DNA of 64,000 nt, taken from NCBI RefSeq assembly GCF_014489615.1, contig NZ_CP060825.1, forward strand, positions 3,424,501 through 3,488,500, given 5' to 3'. The notes beneath the pieces were generated by a model. That model was not told the DNA's origin. It worked only from the letters and a program-made list of their open reading frames with translations, and ran no database searches. A program made the position numbers and the translations under genes. Every line of letters starts with the position of its first letter. Position 1 is the stretch's first letter. Of the stretch, positions 1-8,934 are shown one piece after another. The DNA comes from Streptomyces genisteinicus. GTDB lineage: Bacteria; Actinomycetota; Actinomycetes; Streptomycetales; Streptomycetaceae.

Positions 1-296
1 ACCAGCGTCCTGCCCTCCCAGTCGGCGGGGGCGCCGGCGGGGACCTCGGCGGAGATCACATGGTTGGGGACGAGGTCCCGCAGCCGCTCGAACCACCACA
101 GGGAGAGCTGGGTGAGCACCCGCCCCTTGTCGGGGATCTCGGTGGGCAGTACCCAGTCGTACGCGGAGATCCGGTCGCTGGCGACCATCACGAGGTCGCC
201 CGCCTCGTTCCGGTAGAGGTCGCGCACCTTGCCGGTGTGCAGATGCACCAGGCCGGGCACCTGGAGCGGCTCGGGCTTTTCGACGAATCCGGACAC
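1..296 (-). CDS. purC: SAICAR synthetase PurC, 5' part (runs off the window)
   Basis: Purine biosynthesis enzyme (phosphoribosylaminoimidazole-succinocarboxamide synthase), which joins CAIR and aspartate using ATP in the cytoplasm. Only the first 98 residues are present; the rest lies before position 1. The N-terminal signature is clear: HTGKVRDLY, then VASDRISAYDW and EIPDKGRVLTQLS, which form the nucleotide-binding start of the SAICAR synthetase fold. The start is a GTG at 294-296 giving M-S-G-F-V. Another purine gene, purD, lies 4 kb away on the same strand, separated by two unrelated genes. Identity is firm; the missing 3' part is only a window effect. Confidence 0.95.
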   Translation of the reverse strand, partial: MSGFVEKPEPLQVPGLVHLHTGKVRDLYRNEAGDLVMVASDRISAYDWVLPTEIPDKGRVLTQLSLWWFERLRDLVPNHVISAEVPAGAPADWEGRTL

Positions 297-410
297 GGTT
301 CCTCCGCGTGGTGATGTACGAGAGTCCGATTGTCCCGTACGCGGACGCCGCGCTCCTGCGCAGGGGTCCTGGCCGGGCGGCCGTCCGCGGCAGCGCCCGG
401 CACGCCGCCG

Positions 411-1871
411 TCAGTCGCGTTTGCAGATGCGGTCGAGCAGATTGGCCGTCGCCCGCTGGATGCGGGAGTCGACGTGGCCGGGCCGGTCCAGGGCCGGGGA
501 CCAGGCGAAGGTGCCCGAGGCGAAGACGAGGGCGCCCGAGGGGGCCCGGTAGAGGGAGGTCTCCTGGTGGCGGACAGCGCCGTCCCCGTCGCGGTAGGGC
601 GAGTGGGCGAGCAGGATGCGTTTGCGGTGCTCGGGCAGGGCGGTGCGGGGGAAGTAGCGGTCGGCCTCGCCCGCCACGAGGCCCGGCAGTTCGTCGCCCT
701 CGCCCGCGCCGGTGGCCTCCCACAGCCAGTGCTCGGCGTTCCGCACCACCAGCGGGGACGGCTCCGGCACCCGGCCCGCGTACTGGATGCCCAGCAGTTG
801 CTGTTCGGAGCGGTCCATCTCGCGCCAGAGCGCCGCCTTTCCGGGGCCGCGGCGCTTGCGGCACGTCAGCAGGCGGTCGGGCACCCCGGAGGGCGACGGA
901 CCCAGCTCGACCTGCCAGTACAGGGTGTTGGCCGACAGGAAGACGAGCGAGGTGCCGCCGTCCCTCGCGGCCTCCACCGTCCGGCGCATGGGGACCGACC
1001 AGTACTCGTCGTGGCCCGGGAAGACGAGTCCGCGGTAGCGGCCGGGGTCGATGCGCCCGGCGTGCAGATCGCGGGCGTCGGCGTAGGCGAGGTCGTAGCC
1101 GTAGCGCTCGGCCCAGCGGATGAAGTCGTAGGCGTGGCCCACGTGCAGGGGCAGGCCCGCGCCCGCGAACGGCCGGTCGAAGGAGACCGTGGTCGCCGCG
1201 TCGCGCTCGCCGAGCAGCCGGCCCTCGTCGTCCCACGCGTGGTAGAGGCTGGCGCCGGTGTGCCCGTCCTCCGGGTAGAGGTTGTACGCCTGCCAGGTGA
1301 CGTCGGGCAGGAGCAGCAGAAGGTCGGCCGGCTCGTCGTCGCGGACGGTGAAGGGGATGTGCGACCGGTACCCGTCGAGCGTGGTCAGCACCGCCACGTA
1401 CGCGCCGATCGACCAGTACGAAGGGATCTGGAGCCGCCAGGAGAGCCACCAGTGGTGGCAGGAGACCGTGCGGTCCGCGGTGAGCGGCGGCGGCTGCACG
1501 ATGCCGGCGAGCCGGGGGCTCGTGGCGATCTTGGCCGCGCCGTCGCCGCCGTAGTGGCCGATGCGATAGATGTCGACCGAGAACTGCTGCGGCGGGTCCA
1601 CGGTGATGTGGAAATCGATCGAACCGCCGGGCAGGGCCGCCCCCGGCGAGACGAACCCCTTGATCTGGCGGTGGACGTCGTCGGCGGTCCGGGGGCCGCC
1701 GGAGCGGCCGCGGGCGAGGTTCGGGTCGGCGTACCAGGGGACCACCTGGCCGGCGTCGTCGAGGTAGTTCTCGCTGCTGCGCAGCCAGGGCAGCGGGCCC
1801 TGGCCGAACGGGTCGCTCACGGCGTGGGCGAGGGCACCGGATTCCCATCGCCGGATGTGGTCCGCCCCCAT
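411..1871 (-). CDS. N,N-dimethylformamidase large-subunit-like protein
   Basis: 486 residues if started at the ATG at 1871 (M-G-A-D-H). An upstream in-frame extension to 2030 is less likely because it has no family-like sequence. The protein matches the large (beta) subunit of N,N-dimethylformamidase: DDEPADLLLLLPDVTWQAYN in the middle and FPGHDEYWS further on, where family members have an amidohydrolase-like core. No signal peptide is visible and no small subunit is encoded nearby, so amidase activity on formamides is not assured. Streptomycetes commonly carry such single genes of unknown substrate. It lies between purC and a membrane protein gene on the same strand, with a gap of 192 bases, and could be co-transcribed. 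Confidence 0.75.
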   Translation of the reverse strand: MGADHIRRWESGALAHAVSDPFGQGPLPWLRSSENYLDDAGQVVPWYADPNLARGRSGGPRTADDVHRQIKGFVSPGAALPGGSIDFHITVDPPQQFSVDIYRIGHYGGDGAAKIATSPRLAGIVQPPPLTADRTVSCHHWWLSWRLQIPSYWSIGAYVAVLTTLDGYRSHIPFTVRDDEPADLLLLLPDVTWQAYNLYPEDGHTGASLYHAWDDEGRLLGERDAATTVSFDRPFAGAGLPLHVGHAYDFIRWAERYGYDLAYADARDLHAGRIDPGRYRGLVFPGHDEYWSVPMRRTVEAARDGGTSLVFLSANTLYWQVELGPSPSGVPDRLLTCRKRRGPGKAALWREMDRSEQQLLGIQYAGRVPEPSPLVVRNAEHWLWEATGAGEGDELPGLVAGEADRYFPRTALPEHRKRILLAHSPYRDGDGAVRHQETSLYRAPSGALVFASGTFAWSPALDRPGHVDSRIQRATANLLDRICKRD

Positions 1872-2063
1872 GGTGCCCCTCCCTCGGTGCCCGGACATCG
1901 TCGGTGCGCCGGACTGTTCAGCGTCGGTCTCCAGCACATCACATAACGCACGCACTCCGTCACCTTTCGTCGCGAATCGGCGTGAAACGGAAGGGACTTC
2001 TCCGGTTTTGCACCCCTCCGTGCCCGGCACCGACGACCCGTGAGCGGGCCGGACCGGGGCTCC

Positions 2064-3776
2064 TCACACGAGCCGGACCGGGCTCTCCGGGCGGACGCCG
2101 AGCGAGCCGAGCCAGACCCGCAGGGGCTTGGCGTCGCCCTCCTCGACGAGGCTGAGCACCGGAGCCAGCAGATCCGACCTGCGCTCGCCGTCGACGAGCA
2201 GCGTGGGCCCGTCGAGCCAGTCGAGACCGGGAGCGGCGCCGGCGGCGTCGATCGCCGTGCAGCACACCATCGCCACCACGTGGTCGGCGAGCAGATCGCG
2301 CCCCGCCCGGGGCGGCTGGAGGGGGAGCGGCGGCGGCACCAGGTCGCCGCCCCACAGTGCCGCGAGCATCTCGTCGGCGCCCTCCCGGGCCGCCGGGGCC
2401 GGTGGCCCGTCCACCGGAGCGGGCAGGTCGCCGCCGGGCTCCGCGGGGGCGGCGCGGTCGGCCGCCGCCGTCTCGTCGCGGGCCATCCGCGCGGTGAGCG
2501 CCGCTGCCAGGCCGTCGCTCGCCTCTCCGGCCGGCTGCCGGGAGAGGTGCTCCATCACGCGTGCGAGCGTCGGACCGCCCGGTCCGCTCGCCGCGGGGAC
2601 CCCCAGCTCGTCCAGCACCCGGTGGATGCGGGCCGCCTCCGTGCGCCACTTGTGGTCGACGACCTCGGCCGGGTACCGGTCCCATTCCACCGGCGCCCAG
2701 TGCCGTCCCGGCGCGGCCGGACCGCCGTGGAACAACCGTGCCGCGAGCAGCGAGACCGCCTCGTCCACGGTCCCCGGCTCCTCCAGCAGATCGCAGGCCG
2801 GGCGTTCGTTCAGCCGGGAGGTGAACCCGTCCGCGAGGCGGTCGCGGCGCGAGAGCTCGGTGAGGGCCGAGACGACGCCCGCGTCCAGCTGCGAGGGCCA
2901 CCGGCCCATCCGCCACGCGGGCAGCGCCACCCTCGTCAGCAGCCTGTCCCATCCCGCGTACGCGAGGCCGACCTGCTCCTGGGCGACGATCCGCAGGCCG
3001 TAGTCGACCCCCTGGGCCCGCTCCGAGGCGGCCGCGGCCACCCAGCGTTCCATCTCGGCGGCGTCGGTCCGGCAGGTGCGCAGCAGGAGCCGGGCGATCC
3101 GGCCGGCCAGCACCGTCAGCGGGAGCCGCACCGACCGGGGCGGGTGGGCGGCGTCCGCCACGGCCGCGTCCAGCCCGCGCACGAAGCGCCGGGCCGCGGC
3201 TATGTCCGGGTCGGCCGCCAGCCCGGCGCCCGCGACGACCGGGGCGAGCACGGCGCGCAGCTCGGCGACGCGCATCCACCACAGGAAGGGGGAGCCGATC
3301 ACCAGCACCGGGGCCTCGATCGCCCGCCCGCGCCGGCCGCGGGCCCCGGATATCCGGTGCGCCGGATGGGAGCGGTCCTCGAGCCAGCTGTCGCAGTCGG
3401 GTGTGAGCGCCACCCCGGAGGGCGCGGGCACGTCGAGACGGACGGCGAGATCCTCCACCAGCCGGTGCAGATCGGGGGCCGCGCGGACGGAGAGGTCGAC
3501 CGTGGGGGTCAGCGCGGGCGCCGCCCGGGAGATCGTCGCCGCGACCGACGCCGCGGCGAGCAGCACGACGACGGCACAGGCCGCCGCGATCCCGCGCGCC
3601 GTGTCCCAGCCCGCCCCGCTCAGCCGGCCCGTGACACCGCCGGCGAGCAGCACCACGGCGACGGCCGCGGGCACCAGCGCGACGGCCGTCGCCGTGCTGC
3701 GCGTGCGCAGTACGGCGACGGCCTTGGCACGAGCACCACGAGCGCCTGTCGAATCCCCGAAACCGGTACCGGACAC
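2064..3776 (-). CDS. Two-helix membrane protein with large cytoplasmic domain, function unknown
   Basis: 570 residues. GTG start at 3776, preceded by a GAGG-like site. Two hydrophobic segments lie near residues 30-50 and 62-83, followed by a ~480-residue soluble region rich in Ala, Arg and Leu, with a Pro/Ala-rich linker near residues 430-470. The arrangement recalls membrane-anchored M48-type proteins, but I see no HExxH zinc motif, so I do not assign peptidase activity. A stretch WWMRVAELRAVLAP near residue 165 lies where M48 proteins have their helix before the active site. The gene may share a transcript with the downstream dimethylformamidase-like gene. Conserved in streptomycetes as far as I recall; no function known to me. 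Confidence 0.6.
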   Translation of the reverse strand: MSGTGFGDSTGARGARAKAVAVLRTRSTATAVALVPAAVAVVLLAGGVTGRLSGAGWDTARGIAAACAVVVLLAAASVAATISRAAPALTPTVDLSVRAAPDLHRLVEDLAVRLDVPAPSGVALTPDCDSWLEDRSHPAHRISGARGRRGRAIEAPVLVIGSPFLWWMRVAELRAVLAPVVAGAGLAADPDIAAARRFVRGLDAAVADAAHPPRSVRLPLTVLAGRIARLLLRTCRTDAAEMERWVAAAASERAQGVDYGLRIVAQEQVGLAYAGWDRLLTRVALPAWRMGRWPSQLDAGVVSALTELSRRDRLADGFTSRLNERPACDLLEEPGTVDEAVSLLAARLFHGGPAAPGRHWAPVEWDRYPAEVVDHKWRTEAARIHRVLDELGVPAASGPGGPTLARVMEHLSRQPAGEASDGLAAALTARMARDETAAADRAAPAEPGGDLPAPVDGPPAPAAREGADEMLAALWGGDLVPPPLPLQPPRAGRDLLADHVVAMVCCTAIDAAGAAPGLDWLDGPTLLVDGERRSDLLAPVLSLVEEGDAKPLRVWLGSLGVRPESPVRLV

Positions 3777-4340
3777 GGCCGGACCTCACCCCCTCTGCCC
3801 TGCGACGGTGTTGGTCACTCCCCCACTGTGGCACCGCCCACCGACATCGCAATGCCGGTGAGCCATGTGCCGGAACACCTGCGCCGCACCATAGTTGGGG
3901 CTTCGGCACCCGTCATCCGGATGGCGTACTCATCACTCGATGGAATGGCTTTGGGCAAAGGATGGGACGCACCGGGGAACGCGGGTTCGGGCCTGTTCGG
4001 GGCGGCTTCGGACGCCTCGGGTGGCGGGGGCTTGGCATCGGGTGGCGGGGGTGCGGGGGCGGCTGGGGTTCCGGGCGGGCGGGCGACGCTGTGGCGCGGG
4101 GCGGGCGGGCACGGACCGCGGTCGGTGCGGGCGCCAGCGCGGCACGGCGGGTGGTACGGACCACGCGCGGAGCGGCCCCCTCGTACCGGCGACGCGGCAC
4201 CGGGTCGTGGCGGCGCCGTCCCCCTCAGCCGGGCGGGGACCGACCCCCTCGCGCAGGCGCTGCGCGCGGAGGGCGCCCCGAAGCCGGGCGCGGTGGACAC
4301 GGACGACGCGGCACCGGGCCCGGTGGACATCGCGGCACCG
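3777..4340. other. Gene-free stretch upstream of the membrane protein gene
   Basis: About 560 bases without a convincing gene. Open frames exist on both strands, for example 3815-4384 on the minus strand, but their translations are Pro/Arg/Ala-rich and show no domain. The part near 3890-3965 is less GC-rich than its surroundings and is the likely promoter region of the minus-strand membrane protein gene. The rest contains imperfect GC-rich direct repeats of a GCGGCACCGGGCC type near 4305-4345. Confidence 0.5.
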
Positions 4341-4390
4341 GGCCGGGTGACGGACCGGGCCGGCCGCCCGGCCCGGTCCGTCACCCGGCC
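4341..4390. terminator. Perfect 21-bp hairpin, probable terminator
   Basis: Arms 4341-4361 and 4370-4390 are exact reverse complements with an 8-base loop. It lies downstream of purD (minus strand) and in front of nothing transcribed from the other side, so it probably acts as the second of two tandem terminators for the dnaX/purD side. Confidence 0.6.
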
Positions 4391-4437
4391 CGGCGACGAC
4401 CGGCGACGGGCCCCGACGACACCCCGGCCTCACCGGA

Positions 4438-4477
4438 CGCGGAGGAGCCCGGTGCGTGTGCACCGGGCTCCTCCGCG
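4438..4477 (-). terminator. Terminator of purD
   Basis: Perfect 18-bp stem (4438-4455 with 4460-4477) and a four-base loop GTGT, ending 26 bases beyond the purD stop codon. As usual in Streptomyces there is no U-run. Confidence 0.75.
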
Positions 4478-4503
4478 CTCACGGGTCCGCGGCGGACCGC
4501 CGC

Positions 4504-5754
4504 TCACGCCTCGGCGGCGCTCCGCGCGATGTCGGTGCGGTGCTGCGAACCGGCCAGCCGGATCCGGGCCACGGCGCGGTACGCGCGTTCCCGGGCCTGG
4601 GACAGGTCCTTGCCGGTGGCCGTCACCGACAGCACCCGGCCGCCGGCGCTCACGACCGCGTCGCCGTCCCGGCGGGTGCCCGCGTGCAGCACGTACGCGT
4701 GCGGCGCGTCCTCGGCGGCGACCTCGTCCAGGCCCTCGATCGGGTCGCCGGTGCGCGGCGTGCCCGGGTAGTTGTGGGAGGCGACGACCACCGTGACGGC
4801 CGCGTCGTCGCGCCAGTTCAGGGGCGGCAGGGTGTCGAGGGTGCCGTTGGCGGCGGCCAGCAGGACACCCGCCAGCGGCGTCTTCAGCCGGGCGAGGACG
4901 ACCTGGGTCTCCGGGTCGCCGAAGCGCGCGTTGAACTCGATGACCCGCACACCGCGCGAGGTGATCGCCAGACCCGCGTACAGCAGGCCGGAGAAGGGGG
5001 TGCCGCGGCGGCGGAGCTCGTCCACCGTCGGCTGGAGGACCGTCTGCAGGACCTCGTCGACGAGCTTCGGGTCGGCCCAGGGCAGCGGCGAGTACGCCCC
5101 CATGCCACCGGTGTTGGGGCCCTCGTCGCCGTCGAGCGCCCGCTTGAAGTCCTGCGCCGGGCGCAGCGGGACGACCGTGGTGCCGTCGGTCACGGCGAAG
5201 AGGGAGACCTCGGGGCCGTCCAGGAACTCCTCGATGACGACCCGGCCGCAGGCCAGCGCGTGCTCACGGGCGGCCGCCAGGTCGCTCGTGACGACGACGC
5301 CCTTGCCCGCGGCGAGGCCGTCGTCCTTGACGACGTACGGCGCTCCGAAGGCGTCGAGGGCCTCGTCGATCTCCTCCGGCGTGGTGCAGACGTAGGCACG
5401 CGCGGTCGGCACACCGGCGCCCGCCATGACGTCCTTGGCGAACGCCTTGGAGCCTTCGAGCTGCGCCGCCTCGCCGGACGGGCCGAAGCAGGGGATCCCC
5501 GCGGCGCGGACCGCGTCCGCGACCCCCGCGACCAGGGGCGCCTCGGGGCCGACGACGACGAGGCCGGCCTCCAGACGCGTCGCGAGCTCCGCGACGGCTC
5601 CGCCGTCGAGCTGGTCGACGGGGTGCAGCTCCGCGACCTCGGCGATGCCGGCGTTACCGGGCGCGCAGTGCAGAGCGGTGACGTCGGGATCGAGGGACAG
5701 AGAGCGGCACAGGGCGTGTTCGCGGGCGCCGCCGCCGATGACGAGGACCTTCAC
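4504..5754 (-). CDS. purD: Phosphoribosylamine-glycine ligase PurD
   Basis: 416 residues, normal length for PurD (GAR synthetase), which makes glycinamide ribonucleotide from phosphoribosylamine, glycine and ATP. The N terminus MKVLVIGGGAREHAL is diagnostic. ATP-grasp features follow: GPSGEAAQLEGSKAFAKD, PYVVKDDGLAAGKGVVV, EEFLDGPEVSLFAV and the metal-binding IEFNARFGDPETQ. The start is an ATG at 5754. It lies 61 bases downstream of dnaX on the same strand and may be read from the dnaX promoter; two strong hairpins follow its stop. Confidence 0.97.
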   Translation of the reverse strand: MKVLVIGGGAREHALCRSLSLDPDVTALHCAPGNAGIAEVAELHPVDQLDGGAVAELATRLEAGLVVVGPEAPLVAGVADAVRAAGIPCFGPSGEAAQLEGSKAFAKDVMAGAGVPTARAYVCTTPEEIDEALDAFGAPYVVKDDGLAAGKGVVVTSDLAAAREHALACGRVVIEEFLDGPEVSLFAVTDGTTVVPLRPAQDFKRALDGDEGPNTGGMGAYSPLPWADPKLVDEVLQTVLQPTVDELRRRGTPFSGLLYAGLAITSRGVRVIEFNARFGDPETQVVLARLKTPLAGVLLAAANGTLDTLPPLNWRDDAAVTVVVASHNYPGTPRTGDPIEGLDEVAAEDAPHAYVLHAGTRRDGDAVVSAGGRVLSVTATGKDLSQARERAYRAVARIRLAGSQHRTDIARSAAEA

Positions 5755-5815
5755 GGGCGCCAGCCTAACCGCCGGGCGCCACCGGTCGTCGTACGGGCCT
5801 CCGAGGGAGAGGGTG

Positions 5816-8008
5816 CTACTCGTTCGTGTATTCCTCCACCACCGTGGCGCCGAGCTCGCGGACGATCAGGTCGTGCCCGGACAGGGCGGAGTCCACCAGG
5901 TCCGGGTCGTCCTCCTCGGGCACGTCGTCCTCGAGGGACACCGGCGGGGGCGGCGGCGGGCTGTACGACTCGGCCGGGCGCGGCCGCTCCGCGGGCGCCG
6001 GCGGGGCCGGGGCGGCGGCCTGCGGACGGGGCGCGGGAGGCGCGGCGGGCGGCGCCGCGGCGGGGGGAGCCGGCGGGCGAGCCTGCCCGTAACCGCCCTG
6101 GGGGCCGGGCGCACCGGGGCCGGAGGGCTGGAAGCCGCCGCCCGGGGACCCGGGCTGGCCGCCCGCCCCGCCGGACGGATCGATGATCGCCTCCACCTTC
6201 CAGTGCACGTGGAACTGCTCGGCGAGCGCCTGCTTCAGGACCTCCTCGCTGCCGCTGCCCGCGAAGTTGTCGCGGGCGCCGGCGTTGAGGAAGCCGAGTT
6301 GGAGGGTGGTGCCGTCGAAGCCCGCCACCTGGGCGTTCTGGCTGAGCAGGATCCAGGTGAAGCGGCGGCGGTTCTTGACCGCCTCCAGGATGTCGGGCCA
6401 CATGCTCCGCACCTGGCCGGCGCCCTGGGCGGCGACGGGTGCGGCAGGGGCTGCGGGGGCCGGCGCCGCGCTCCGGGCGGGCGGGGACTGCGGGGCGGCC
6501 GGAGCGCCGCCGCCGGGGGCGGAGGCCGTGGGCCAGCCGCCGGGCCGCCGGGCGGGCTCGGACGCGGCCGCCGGGGCCGTCGCGGCAGCACCCGGCCAGG
6601 CTCCGGGGCGGGCGGCCGGGGGCTGCTGCGGAGCCGGCTCGGCGGGAGCGGGCGCGGGCGGTGCCTGCGGGGGCGCGGCGGGGGCGGGAGCGGTCTCGGG
6701 GCGCACGGCGGCGCGGGCGGCGGCGGGCCCGCTGCCCGCGGGGACGTGGGGCTGGGCCTCGGGGCCGGGGACGTAGCCCATGGCCGGCGCGGGGCCGGGG
6801 GCCGGGAAGGCGGTCGCCGGTCCGGGGCCGGGGGCCGTGAACGCGGCGGCGGCACCGCGCTCCAGCCGGTCGAGACGGGCCTGGAACGAGCGCTCGTCGG
6901 TGAACGCGGCGGGCAGCAGCACCCGCGCGCAGATGAGCTCCAGCTGGAGCCGCGGGGAGGTCGCGCCCCGCATCTCGGTGAGCCCCTGGTTGACCAGGTC
7001 GGCGGCCCGGCTGAGCTCGGCCGCGCCGAACACCGACGCCTGCGCCTGCATCCGCTCGACCACGTCGGCGGGGGCGTCGATGAGGCCCTTGGACCCGGCG
7101 TCCGGCACGGCGGCCAGGATGACCAGGTCGCGCAGCCGCTCCAGCAGGTCGGAGACGAAGCGGCGCGGGTCGTTGCCGCCCTCGACGACCCGGTCGACGA
7201 CCTCGAAGGCGGCGGCGCCGTCCCCGGAGGCGAAGGCGTCGACGACCGAGTCGAGCAGCGAACCGTCGGTGTACCCGAGCAGGGAGGTCGCCATGGCGTA
7301 TGTCACACCGTCGTCGGCCGCGCCGGCGAGCAGCTGGTCCATCACGGACATCGAGTCACGCACCGAGCCGGCGCCGGCCCGCACGACCAGGGGCATCACC
7401 CCGTCCTCGACGGGGATGCCCTCGCGGCCGCACACCTCGGAGAGGTACTCCCGGAGCGTGCCGGGGGGCACCAGCCGGAACGGGTAGTGGTGGGTCCGGG
7501 AGCGGATCGTCCCGATGACCTTCTCCGGCTCGGTCGTCGCGAAGATGAACTTCAGATGCTCCGGCGGCTCCTCGACCACCTTCAGCAGGGCGTTGAAGCC
7601 CTGCGGGGTGACCATGTGGGCCTCGTCGATGATGTAGATCTTGTACCGGCTGCTCGCGGGCCCGAAGAAGGCCTTCTCCCGCAGCTCACGGGCGTCGTCC
7701 ACGCCACCGTGCGACGCGGCGTCGATCTCGATGACGTCGATGGAACCCGGGCCGTTGCGCGCGAGATCGAGGCAGGACTGGCACTCGCCGCAGGGTGTGG
7801 GTGTCGGTCCCTGCTCGCAGTTCAGGCAGCGGGCGAGGATACGGGCGCTGGTCGTCTTGCCGCAGCCGCGCGGGCCGCTGAACAGGTACGCGTGATTGAC
7901 CCGGTTGTTCCGCAGGGCCTGCTGGAGGGGATCGGTGACATGCTCCTGCCCGATGACCTCGGCGAACGACTCGGGGCGGTAGCGGCGGTACAGCGCAAGG
8001 GACGACAC
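5816..8008 (-). CDS. dnaX: DNA polymerase III subunit gamma/tau
   Basis: 730 residues; clamp-loader ATPase of the replicative polymerase. I start it at the GTG at 8008 (M-S-S-L-A-L-Y-R-R-Y-R-P), the conserved N terminus; an open frame continues upstream into the SRP RNA and is not coding. The AAA+ core shows Walker A GPRGCGKTT (residues 45-53), the four zinc cysteines C64, C73, C76 and C79, and the Walker B stretch YIIDEAHM. A long Pro/Ala-rich linker (about residues 400-560 and 610-690) separates the AAA+ region from a folded C-terminal part near 560-610. No A-rich slippery frameshift site of the E. coli type is seen, so probably only one product is made. Confidence 0.96.
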   Translation of the reverse strand: MSSLALYRRYRPESFAEVIGQEHVTDPLQQALRNNRVNHAYLFSGPRGCGKTTSARILARCLNCEQGPTPTPCGECQSCLDLARNGPGSIDVIEIDAASHGGVDDARELREKAFFGPASSRYKIYIIDEAHMVTPQGFNALLKVVEEPPEHLKFIFATTEPEKVIGTIRSRTHHYPFRLVPPGTLREYLSEVCGREGIPVEDGVMPLVVRAGAGSVRDSMSVMDQLLAGAADDGVTYAMATSLLGYTDGSLLDSVVDAFASGDGAAAFEVVDRVVEGGNDPRRFVSDLLERLRDLVILAAVPDAGSKGLIDAPADVVERMQAQASVFGAAELSRAADLVNQGLTEMRGATSPRLQLELICARVLLPAAFTDERSFQARLDRLERGAAAAFTAPGPGPATAFPAPGPAPAMGYVPGPEAQPHVPAGSGPAAARAAVRPETAPAPAAPPQAPPAPAPAEPAPQQPPAARPGAWPGAAATAPAAASEPARRPGGWPTASAPGGGAPAAPQSPPARSAAPAPAAPAAPVAAQGAGQVRSMWPDILEAVKNRRRFTWILLSQNAQVAGFDGTTLQLGFLNAGARDNFAGSGSEEVLKQALAEQFHVHWKVEAIIDPSGGAGGQPGSPGGGFQPSGPGAPGPQGGYGQARPPAPPAAAPPAAPPAPRPQAAAPAPPAPAERPRPAESYSPPPPPPVSLEDDVPEEDDPDLVDSALSGHDLIVRELGATVVEEYTNE

Positions 8009-8064
8009 ACCTACGAGGTTATCGGGGCCCACCGACAACCCGTGCCGCCCGCACCCGAACGCAA

Positions 8065-8160
8065 GGCGCCCCCCACGCACCCGCCAGAGCCGACCTACCC
8101 TTGCTGCCTTCCGGCCCTGGGGGAGTTCAGTCAGATAGCGCCACGTGAGGGGCTGGCCCC
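8065..8160 (-). ncRNA. ffs: Signal recognition particle RNA, small bacterial type
   Basis: The minus strand carries the SRP RNA domain IV signature GGCCGGAAGGCAGCAAGG (about 8102-8119), with the GGAA tetraloop and the asymmetric loop that binds the Ffh M domain. The segments around 8143-8153 and 8068-8078 pair over 11 bp (with G-U pairs) to close the hairpin, which sets the ends to within a few bases. Its place just upstream of dnaX and beside tRNA-Ser fits other streptomycetes. Confidence 0.88.
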
Positions 8161-8254
8161 AGGTTACCCGATCCCGGAGGGTGCTCGGACCCCCCTCGCC
8201 CCGCTCCGGGAACAGGTTCGCGAGCACTCCTCAACGTCTTGTATTGTTTGCCGC

Positions 8255-8342
8255 GGAGGATTCGCCTAGAGGCCTAGGGCGCACGCTTGGAAAGCGTGTT
8301 GGGGGCAACCCCTCACGAGTTCGAATCTCGTATCCTCCGCCA
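8255..8342 (+). tRNA. tRNA-Ser (anticodon GGA)
   Basis: 88 nt with a type II long variable arm. The acceptor stem GGAGGAT pairs with ATCCTCC, followed by the discriminator G and an encoded CCA (8340-8342). The anticodon loop CTTGGAAAG gives GGA, reading UCC and UCU. The T-arm is GAGTTCGAATCTC. A 17-bp hairpin follows 20 bases downstream. Confidence 0.97.
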
Positions 8343-8361
8343 GTGCCTCACCGGGCACGAT

Positions 8362-8399
8362 GTCGAAGGGCCCCACCGTTCGCGGTGGGGCCCTTCGAC
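8362..8399 (+). terminator. Terminator after tRNA-Ser(GGA)
   Basis: Perfect 17-bp stem (8362-8378 with 8383-8399) and a TTCG loop. The arm core CGAAGGGCCCC is shared with the terminator of the second tRNA-Ser gene at 49794. Confidence 0.85.
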
Positions 8400-8429
8400 G
8401 TGTCCCGGCTCCCGTTGTCCCGGTTCTTG

Positions 8430-8689
8430 TCCCCAGCGGGTGCGGCGCCAAGGCCCCGCTGCCGGCCATCGGCGAAGCCCAGTGGAACGACACCATGGGC
8501 GCCGCCCACATCGAACGCCTCCGGCACGTCCGCGACCTCATCGCTCCGGCGGGCCGCTACGACACCACGGGAACGCAGCTCCTGTGCTTCAGCGGGGCCG
8601 GATTCGACGACGAGGCGCGGGCCGCTGCGGCGGCGGACCCGGGCATCCGGCTGATCGACCCGGCGGCCCTCTACGGCCACGCCTGACCG
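8430..8689 (+). pseudogene. C-terminal remnant of an ATP-binding (DUF234-like) protein gene
   Basis: The frame ending with TGA at 8687-8689 (last codon 8684-8686) encodes about 85 residues matching the C-terminal nuclease-like end of archaeal-type ATPase/DUF234 proteins of actinobacteria: IGEAQWNDTMGAAHIERL (usual form GEAKW...GHLERL), RYDTTGTQLLCFSGAGF and a final IRLIDPAALYGHA. The ATPase domain is absent. The only in-frame ATG (8360) lies inside the tRNA terminator hairpin, so I regard this as a decayed fragment. The catalytic Lys of GEAKW is replaced by Gln, consistent with decay. Boundaries at the 5' side are approximate. Confidence 0.6.
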
Positions 8690-8934
8690 GTCCCCCGCGC
8701 TCGGGTGCGCCGTGGTCGTCGTGCCTGCTGCGGTGGCGGGTCGTGAACCGGGGCCGTACGGGTCGGGGCGCGCCGGTCCCCGCACGTCCGCCCCGTGTGT
8801 CCCGGCCTCCGTGCGCTCCGGTGGGCGATGGCGGCCGGGCAGCCCCGACGGTTCCCGTACAACTCTTCGAGCCGATCATGAGTCTGACCGGATCACGACA
8901 CATCCGTGTCCGGTTCCTCTCGTGGGGGTTCGTC

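Noticed and set aside
330..1946. 538-residue plus-strand frame opposite the dimethylformamidase-like gene
   Set aside because: Mirror frame of a real gene; no domain, while the minus strand encodes a recognisable protein over the same bases.
3815..4384. 189-residue minus-strand open frame and overlapping plus-strand frames in the gap before purD
   Set aside because: Translations are Pro/Arg/Ala-rich without any domain and include the terminator hairpin; typical of chance open frames in GC-rich DNA.
8843..8934. Extension of the FG-GAP frame back to 8287 through the tRNA and the ATPase remnant
   Set aside because: It would cross the tRNA gene and a terminator; the signal peptide sets the true start at 8935 or at most 8878.
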